A stretch of DNA of 64,000 bases, from the NCBI RefSeq assembly GCF_024207115.1, contig NZ_CP100128.1, positions 4,402,001 to 4,466,000 of the forward strand, in the 5' to 3' direction. Positions within the stretch are counted from its first letter, which is position 1, and the number at the start of each line of letters is the position of its first letter. Below the pieces are notes generated by a model, which ran no database searches, was not told where the DNA came from, and saw only the letters and a list, made by a program, of their open reading frames with translations. Made by a program: the position numbers and the translations under genes. This document shows, piece after piece, positions 58,793 through 64,000 of the stretch. Origin of the DNA: Chromobacterium sp. IIBBL 290-4. GTDB lineage: Bacteria > Pseudomonadota > Gammaproteobacteria > Burkholderiales > Chromobacteriaceae.

Positions 58793-59347
58793 ATGGCCAA
58801 ACTGTTTTTCCGATACGCTGCGATGAACAGCGGCAAAAGCACCCAGTTGCTGCAGATCGCCAACAACTACGAGTCGATGGACAAAAAAGTGGCGCTGTAC
58901 ACCAGCGCCATCGACGATCGCTACGGCGTCGGCATGATCACCTCGCGCCTCAACATTCAGCGCGAATCCAACACTTTCGACGCCGGTTTCGACTTCCTGG
59001 CCCACGATTACGGCGACACCGCCTGCATCCTGGTGGACGAAGCCCAGTTCATGACGCCGGAACAGGCCCAGCAACTGCATAGGCTGGCCCATACCCGCAA
59101 TATTCCGGTGATCTGCTTCGGCCTGCGCACCGACTTCCAGGGCCATCCCTTCCCCGGCTCCGCTTGGCTGCTGTCGCTGGCCGACGAGGTGGAGGAAATC
59201 AAGACCATCTGCCACTGCGGCCGCAAAGCCACCATGCATATCCGCATCGACGGCTCAGGCAAGCGCGTCAAGGAAGGCCCGCAAGTGGAGATCGGCGGCG
59301 AAGCCCGCTACCGGGCAGTTTGCGGCCGCTGCTTCCATCAAGACTGA
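58793..59347 (+). CDS. tdk: Thymidine kinase
   Basis: The product is 184 aa. Landmarks are P-loop AAMNSGKST, ILVDEAQFMTPEQ, GLRTDFQGHPFPGSAWLLSLAD and the zinc site CHCGRKA...CGRCF. It phosphorylates thymidine for salvage. The family is about 190 aa, so the gene is complete. Confidence 0.96.
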   Translation: MAKLFFRYAAMNSGKSTQLLQIANNYESMDKKVALYTSAIDDRYGVGMITSRLNIQRESNTFDAGFDFLAHDYGDTACILVDEAQFMTPEQAQQLHRLAHTRNIPVICFGLRTDFQGHPFPGSAWLLSLADEVEEIKTICHCGRKATMHIRIDGSGKRVKEGPQVEIGGEARYRAVCGRCFHQD

Positions 59348-59391
59348 TACACAAAAACAAAATCCATTCCGTGATCGACACTTTACCGCAC

Positions 59392-60261
59392 ATGCAAGCA
59401 TCGCCAGAATCAGAGCGCGAACAACTCTATCGCGCCGTCATCGGGCCCAGGGAGCAGGCTTACTATCTGTCCCGCTTCCGCCAATTCGACCAGCGCGGCA
59501 AGGCCGGCGCCGGGTGGCACTGGCCCAATCTTTTCTTCACCTTTTTCTGGCTGCTGTATCGCAAGCAATGGCTGCCGGCGCTGATTTACTACTTGCTGCC
59601 GGAGCTGTTCCTGCTGGCGATCGGGCTGCTGTCCTTGCTGGCCAGCCCGGCAGTTGGCGGCTTCCTGCCCGTGCTCTACCTGCCTTTCTTCGCAGGCATG
59701 CTCTTGCTGCCGCCGCTTTACGCCGACGCGTTTTATTACCGCCGCTGCCAGGCCAAGATACGCCGCAGCGAACGCAAGGCAGGCGCCAATCTCCAAGCCC
59801 GCCTCGCCTGGCTGGAAGCATCGGGCGGCACCAGCAAAACCATGCTGGGCATCGCCGTGGCAGTCGCCGTCGTCTTCGGCTTGGGCATGCTGACCGCGAT
59901 TGTCGTTCCCGCCTATCAGGATTATTCCACTCGGGCCAGGGTTTCCGACATCCTCAGCGCCAACCAGGGCTACACCGACGCGATCGGGCGCTACTACCAG
60001 GCACACCGCGTCATGCCCGCCACGCTGGCGGACAGCGGCTACGCCGCCAAGGCGCAGCCGCACACGGTGCGTTCGGTCGAGTACGACAATCTGGCCGGCG
60101 CGATCACTTTCACCTTGTCCTTGCCGGAACATGAGGGCAAGACCTTGACGCTGGCGCCTATCCCAGACGGGAAAGGCCAGATGCGCTGGATTTGCAGCAG
60201 CACCCTGCCTGACGCCTCCCTGCCGCAAAGCTGCCGCCGTCAAAGCGCATCCGCGTCCTGA
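59392..60261 (+). CDS. DUF2628-type membrane domain fused to a pilin-like domain
   Basis: The product is 289 aa. Residues about 10-135 resemble DUF2628 (YYLSRFRQFDQRG, WHWPNLFFTFFWLLYRKQWLPALIYYLL) with two or three membrane helices. From about 150, MLGIAVAVAVVFGLGMLTAIVVPAYQDYSTRARVSDIL is a pilin-like N-terminal helix followed by a small globular end with two Cys. The pilin part lacks a prepilin cleavage site at a free N-terminus, so it is unlikely to form pili in the usual way. An in-frame GTG lies 7 codons upstream. Confidence 0.8.
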   Translation: MQASPESEREQLYRAVIGPREQAYYLSRFRQFDQRGKAGAGWHWPNLFFTFFWLLYRKQWLPALIYYLLPELFLLAIGLLSLLASPAVGGFLPVLYLPFFAGMLLLPPLYADAFYYRRCQAKIRRSERKAGANLQARLAWLEASGGTSKTMLGIAVAVAVVFGLGMLTAIVVPAYQDYSTRARVSDILSANQGYTDAIGRYYQAHRVMPATLADSGYAAKAQPHTVRSVEYDNLAGAITFTLSLPEHEGKTLTLAPIPDGKGQMRWICSSTLPDASLPQSCRRQSASAS

Positions 60262-60298
60262 TGGACTATCCAGGCCGGGCGGCCCAAGCCGCCTGGCC

Positions 60299-60667
60299 TC
60301 AATCGGCAGAAACATAAGCCCGCAGCCTGTGCCCATCCGGGTCCAGGGCCACGAAAGTCCGGCCGAAGTCCATATCCGTGACCGGCTGCAAGATGTGCAA
60401 ACCCTGCGCCTGCCAATCGGCGAAACGTTGGTCCAGCTCGGCGAAATCTCCATACCGCACCACCAGCTCCCCTCCGCCGCCCGCAGCCTCCGCGCCAGGC
60501 TCTACCGTATGGCGCGACCACAAGCCCAGCCGCATGCCGGAGGCGAATTGGAACATGGCGAAAGTCGGCGACTGTTCAATGGGCCGCAGATCGAATAGTC
60601 GGGCGTAGAACTCGGCGCTGCGGGCAGGTTGATCCACATACAGAATGATGAAGTCAGGGTGTTGCAT
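60299..60667 (-). CDS. VOC-family (glyoxalase/bleomycin-resistance-fold) protein
   Basis: The product is 122 aa: FIILYVDQPARSAEFYARLF, ELVVRYGDFAELDQRFADW and FVALDPDGHRLRAYV are VOC landmarks with the late Asp-Pro-Asp-Gly-His. Substrate unknown. GGAG precedes the ATG. It is divergent from the acetyltransferase-like gene at 60811. Confidence 0.88.
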   Translation of the reverse strand: MQHPDFIILYVDQPARSAEFYARLFDLRPIEQSPTFAMFQFASGMRLGLWSRHTVEPGAEAAGGGGELVVRYGDFAELDQRFADWQAQGLHILQPVTDMDFGRTFVALDPDGHRLRAYVSAD

Positions 60668-60810
60668 GGCGGTTCTCCAGGGTTGGAAGCCGGTCTCGGC
60701 CGGCATGCACTCAATGCTAGCCAGCAACACTGTCAATTTCTGTCGGTAGCGTGCCATTGCGCAATATGACAATATGCCAAACACATTTACCGGATCAACA
60801 TCACCGCGCC

Positions 60811-61326
60811 ATGGCCATCATTCCTGACGATTTCACCCCGCCGCGCAGCATGCGCTTCGCCGACTTCCGGCTGGAAACACTGGGCCCGGATTATGCCGAG
60901 GCGGATTACCAGGCGGTAAGCGGCAGCTCCGATGCCATCCGCCATGTATTCGGCCCAGACAATCATTGGCCGCCGGCAAAGATCAGCTTTGAGGAAAACC
61001 TGGCCGACTTGCGCCGCCATCTCCAGGAATTCGAACAGCGCCAGGCCTTCGCCTACAGCCTGCTGGCGCCGGACAGCCCACGCTATCTGGGCTGTCTGTA
61101 TCTCAAGCCCATCAAATCCCGGCTGGAAAACGACTGGCGCAAACAGCGTTTTCAGGCGCAGGCATTTTTATGGCTCAATGCCGACGACAAGCCGCTGAGC
61201 GCAGAGAAAACCGTGGCGACGCTGCAAAACTGGCTGACCCAAGACTGGCCTTTTGCCGCCCTTGCCTGGCCAGGCCGGGATATGAAATGGGAAGAATGGC
61301 TTTCCACTGAGCCCATCACACCTTGA
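60811..61326 (+). CDS. GNAT-like N-acetyltransferase
   Basis: The product is 171 aa from the ATG at 60811. It has a GNAT-type N-terminal half (FRLETLGPDYAEADYQAV, ISFEENLADLRRHLQEF) and strands (AYSLLAPDSPRYLGCLYLKPI), but the acetyl-CoA loop is not the usual Q/RxxGxG/A, so activity is uncertain. Confidence 0.65.
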   Translation: MAIIPDDFTPPRSMRFADFRLETLGPDYAEADYQAVSGSSDAIRHVFGPDNHWPPAKISFEENLADLRRHLQEFEQRQAFAYSLLAPDSPRYLGCLYLKPIKSRLENDWRKQRFQAQAFLWLNADDKPLSAEKTVATLQNWLTQDWPFAALAWPGRDMKWEEWLSTEPITP

Positions 61327-61532
61327 GCCGAGAGAGACAGTACGCCGCCCTACACCAACCGGTCGGCCCTTACGTCCATGCGGTCAAATACAAGGGCCTG
61401 CTGCATCTGTCCTACCTCAACGCCTTTGCCACCTCGCCGCAGGGACAGGACATCGCCCAGCAAGCGCGCCATTTCCGTGCAGATCGATATCGAAATAGAA
61501 GCCGTGCTGGCCGCGGCCAACTGAAAGACTGA
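61323..61532 (+). pseudogene. Decayed RidA/YjgF-like gene
   Basis: The N-terminal part (QPVGPYVHAVKYKGLLHLSYLNAFATSPQGQDIAQQA) resembles a RidA-like protein, though the usual LSG is LSY. After about 61465 the expected sequence AISVQIDIEIEAVLAAAN is found in another frame and stops at 61524, well short of the usual length of about 110-130 aa. A frameshift plus truncation explains it. Confidence 0.6.
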
Positions 61533-61534
61533 AC

Positions 61535-62002
61535 TTGCCAATCCTAGCAAACCCTCCGAGACCGGCCGCTCAAGCGGCAAAGCCCGCCTTCACCATCCGC
61601 CGCGCCGAAGAAAACGACCTGGCAGCCATCTCGCGCTTCGACGAAATGGGCGGAGACCGACGCCAGGAAATCGCCAGCCGCTGCTGCCTGGTGGCGGAAC
61701 AAGCAGGCCAGGTGGTGGCTTACGCCAGCGTTCAGCCGGCAGGCCTGCTCGGCCAGCCTTTATTGAGCTATCTTTGCGCCGCGCCCGCCGCGCGCGGACA
61801 AGGCATAGGCCGGACACTGGTCCAAGCGATACAAGGCGAAGCTCGCGGTCGCATGCTGCTTGCGTCGACCGAAGACTGGTGCCTGGCCAGCCAGAAAATC
61901 TTTCTGGGCCTGGGCTGGCGCAAAATCGGCGAACTGGCCAGCGTCAACAAGGATGGTTCAAGCGAGTATTTCTACGCCATCGATTTAATCCCAAAGGACT
62001 GA
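61535..62002 (+). CDS. GNAT-family acetyltransferase
   Basis: The product is 155 aa if it starts at the TTG at 61535; no ATG fits better. The core is FTIRRAEENDLAAISRFDE, LLSYLCAAPAARGQGIGRTLVQAI (acetyl-CoA loop RGQGIG) and WCLASQKIFLGLGWRKIGEL. Substrate unknown. Confidence 0.82.
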   Translation: MPILANPPRPAAQAAKPAFTIRRAEENDLAAISRFDEMGGDRRQEIASRCCLVAEQAGQVVAYASVQPAGLLGQPLLSYLCAAPAARGQGIGRTLVQAIQGEARGRMLLASTEDWCLASQKIFLGLGWRKIGELASVNKDGSSEYFYAIDLIPKD

Positions 62003-62006
62003 GACC

Positions 62007-62210
62007 ATGCCCTACGTCAATGTGCAAATCACCTCCGGCGCGACCCGCGAGCAAAAAGCCGCGCTGGTGAAAGACATCACTGATTCGCTGGCGCGGCATC
62101 TCGGAAAAAAGCCCGAGCATACGCATATCGTGATTCAGGAGATCGCCGAAGACCATTGGGGCTACGCCGGCCTGTTGACCAATGACTGGAAACGGCGTCA
62201 GCCTGGCTGA
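62007..62210 (+). CDS. 4-oxalocrotonate tautomerase-like protein
   Basis: The product is 67 aa: MPYVNVQITSGATREQKAALVKDITDSL. Pro at position 2 becomes the catalytic N-terminal proline after Met removal, and a later Arg is present. It lies 4 bases after the GNAT gene. Substrate unknown. Confidence 0.9.
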   Translation: MPYVNVQITSGATREQKAALVKDITDSLARHLGKKPEHTHIVIQEIAEDHWGYAGLLTNDWKRRQPG

Positions 62211-62232
62211 ATCGTCAAAGCAAAGGAAGCGC

Positions 62233-62985
62233 ATGCGACACCATTGCCGCCATATAGCTGGCGATGCCAGCCGCCCTTGCCTGGTATTCCTGCATGAAGG
62301 CCTGGGCTGCGAACCGATGTGGAAAAGCTTCCCGGACCGGCTATGCGAACAAACCGGCCTGTCCGGCCTGGTCTACGACCGCCAGGGGCATGGCCGATCC
62401 GCGCCGTTTGCGAAAGCCCGCAGCGTGCATTACCTGCACGAGAGCGCGCTGAACGAACTGCCCGAGATATTGGCCAGCCAGCTGCCAAACCGCGATTACA
62501 TCCTGATCGGCCACTCAGACGGCGGCAGCATCGCGCTGCTGCACGCCGCAGAACAAGCCTGCCGCCTCAAAGGCGTGATCACCGCCGCCGCCCATGTATT
62601 TGTCGAAGACATCACCCTGGCCGGCATCCGCCAGGCTGTGGCCGCCTGGCGCGCAGGCAAGCTGGCTGGCCTGTCCCTTTATCATGGCGACAAGGCCGAA
62701 GTGCTGTTCCACGCCTGGGCCGACACCTGGCTCAAGCCGGCTTTCGCTCACTGGAACATCGAATACGCGCTGCCGTCCATCGCCTGCCCTTTGCTGGCCC
62801 TGCAAGGGGCCGAGGATCACTACGGCAGCGCGGCGCAATTGGACGCCATCGCCGGCAAATCGCAAAACGGCCGGCAGATCATGCTGCTGAACTGCGGCCA
62901 TAGCCCGCACCTGGAAGCGCCGCAGGCCACGCTGGAGGCCATGGCGGATTTCATTGCCGCGCACTGCCTGCCAGCTCAAATCTAA
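62233..62985 (+). CDS. Alpha/beta-hydrolase
   Basis: The product is 250 aa from the ATG at 62233, after AAGGAAG. The core is PCLVFLHEGLGCEPMWKSFP (oxyanion loop), nucleophile LIGHSDGGSIAL, acid near LQGAEDHYG and late His NCGHSPHLEAP. It resembles the small esterase/acyltransferase group; the substrate is not clear. Confidence 0.9.
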   Translation: MRHHCRHIAGDASRPCLVFLHEGLGCEPMWKSFPDRLCEQTGLSGLVYDRQGHGRSAPFAKARSVHYLHESALNELPEILASQLPNRDYILIGHSDGGSIALLHAAEQACRLKGVITAAAHVFVEDITLAGIRQAVAAWRAGKLAGLSLYHGDKAEVLFHAWADTWLKPAFAHWNIEYALPSIACPLLALQGAEDHYGSAAQLDAIAGKSQNGRQIMLLNCGHSPHLEAPQATLEAMADFIAAHCLPAQI

Positions 62986-62999
62986 AAAGGAAGCTGACT

Positions 63000-63536
63000 A
63001 TGCTGTTTAGCGACATGCCCATCCTCGACCACCCGCAAGCCATTCTCCGTCCCTTGCGCCTGGACGACATCCAGGCTTGGCACGACTACCTGACGCTGGA
63101 ACAGGTTTACCAGCACACCAGCTGGAATGTGCGCTCGCCGGACGATCTGATCCATTACGCCTGGCAGCCTGAGCAATTCACCGACAGCAGCGCGCTGCGC
63201 TTCGCCATCGCCGACCGCGACAGCGATCGCCTGCTCGGCACCGCTGGCTTTCATACCGTTACGCCTATCAATGCCAGCGCGGAAATCGCGTATGATCTCT
63301 CCCCCGCCGCCTGGGGCCGCAAGCTCGCCTCCGCCGCCAGCGCCAGCTTGCTGCGATGGGGGCATGGCCACATCGGCCTGGTCCGCATCCAGGCCACCGT
63401 GCTGCCCAGCAATCTGCGCTCCATCAACGTGCTGGAACGCAATGGCTTTGAGCGCGAAGGCCTGCTGAGGGCTTACCGCAAGGTGCGCGGCCCGTCGCTG
63501 GATTTTTGGATCTACAGCCATATACAGGAGAAATGA
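63000..63536 (+). CDS. RimJ/RimL-type GNAT acetyltransferase
   Basis: The product is 178 aa: AILRPLRLDDIQAWHDYLT, AEIAYDLSPAAWGRKLASAASASLLRWG and NLRSINVLERNGFEREGLLRAYRK are typical of this group, which acetylates protein N-termini or amines. AAAAGGAAG lies 7 bases upstream. Confidence 0.92.
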   Translation: MLFSDMPILDHPQAILRPLRLDDIQAWHDYLTLEQVYQHTSWNVRSPDDLIHYAWQPEQFTDSSALRFAIADRDSDRLLGTAGFHTVTPINASAEIAYDLSPAAWGRKLASAASASLLRWGHGHIGLVRIQATVLPSNLRSINVLERNGFEREGLLRAYRKVRGPSLDFWIYSHIQEK

Positions 63537-63959
63537 ATGATTCAACTGGCGAGCCAAGACCAGGAAATTGAGAACTGCTTTGCCGTGATGCGCCAATTGC
63601 GGCCGCACCTGCAAGCGGAAAGCTTTGTCGCCACAGTGCGTGCCATGATGGCCGAAGGATTTCAGCTGGCCTACCTGCAAGATCAGGGCGCCGTTGCCTG
63701 CGTGGCCGGCTTTCGCATCCAGCGCTCGCTGGTGGCCGGCAAAAATCTTTACGTGGACGATTTGGCCACCGACGAAACCTTGCGCTCTTCCGGCCATGGC
63801 GCGGCGATGATGGCCTGGCTGCGGCAACTGGCCAAGGATAAAGGCTGCAGCGAGATCCATCTGGATTCCGGCGTGCAGCGCCACCGGGCCCATCGCTTCT
63901 ATCTCAACCGCAATATGGACATCGTCGCCTATCATTTCTCGGAATTGCTGAGTGATTGA
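63537..63959 (+). CDS. GNAT-family acetyltransferase
   Basis: The product is 140 aa, starting directly after the previous stop. YVDDLATDETLRSSGHGAAMMAWLRQLAKDKGC carries the acetyl-CoA loop (RSSGHG), and HLDSGVQRHRAHRFYLNRNMDIVAYHF the end of the fold. Substrate unknown. Confidence 0.92.
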   Translation: MIQLASQDQEIENCFAVMRQLRPHLQAESFVATVRAMMAEGFQLAYLQDQGAVACVAGFRIQRSLVAGKNLYVDDLATDETLRSSGHGAAMMAWLRQLAKDKGCSEIHLDSGVQRHRAHRFYLNRNMDIVAYHFSELLSD

Positions 63960-64000
63960 GATCGTTCCGCACCAGGCCCACTGGGCCGACGAATTCGAAA
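63952..64000 (+). CDS. GrpB/UPF0157-family protein, 5' end only
   Basis: A GTG at 63952, overlapping the previous gene by 8 bases, opens a frame VIEIVPHQAHWADEFE that runs off the window. This is the usual opening of GrpB-family (UPF0157) nucleotidyltransferase-like proteins. Confidence 0.7.
   Translation, partial: MIEIVPHQAHWADEFE

Overview
The window is GC-rich, gene-dense DNA whose host genes (pheA, dsbD, moeA, truC, rlmJ, tdk, a BMP-type nucleoside ABC transporter) look like a betaproteobacterium of the Neisseriales, most like Chromobacterium. The genus is an inference from protein style, not a database result. No rRNA, tRNA or CRISPR array was seen.

Left host segment (1-7110). A leftward run holds pheA, a LOG-family gene, a small membrane protein and a DAHP-synthase-like gene cut by the window edge that has lost its recognisable active-site residues. 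Next come an alpha/beta hydrolase, then rightward dsbD and an AI-2E/PerM-type transporter.

Transposable prophage (7112-48003, about 40.9 kb). It is Mu-like. Both ends begin TGAAG(G/C)G, and it is flanked by a 6-bp direct repeat GCTGAC, one base past the transporter stop codon. The early genes run leftward (Ner-like regulator, small regulators, DDE transposase A, ATPase B, DUF3164, HU, GemA, Mor) from a divergent repressor region at about 16.0 kb. The late genes run rightward: lysis (M15 peptidase, holin-like, Rz/Rz1), Mu-type head genes (gp27/28/29, F, G, protease with nested scaffold, capsid), and a contractile tail (sheath, tube, chaperone with frameshift, tape measure, U, X, D, V, W, J, I, fibre, fibre assembly). 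A DNA adenine methylase sits at the right end.

Accessory DNA interrupts this plan in four places: (a) a coiled-coil membrane protein plus lipoprotein next to the repressor; (b) a HEPN-motif gene with a 13-nt perfect Shine-Dalgarno match, between G and the protease gene; (c) a leftward overlapping operon of a PAAR protein, a lambda-R-like muramidase and two exported proteins, between tail tube and tail chaperone; (d) a small gene split by an intact IS256-family element with a 6-bp target duplication. A related AT-rich motif lies just upstream of four rightward late units and may mark the late promoters.

Right host segment (48004-64000). It holds a ferredoxin and moeA, a complete BMP/nucleoside ABC operon, truC-rlmJ, an iodotyrosine-deiodinase-like nitroreductase, a dienelactone-hydrolase-like secreted protein, tdk, a DUF2628/pilin-like fusion, a VOC protein, a run of GNAT, tautomerase and hydrolase genes with a decayed RidA-like gene, and the first codons of a GrpB (UPF0157) gene.
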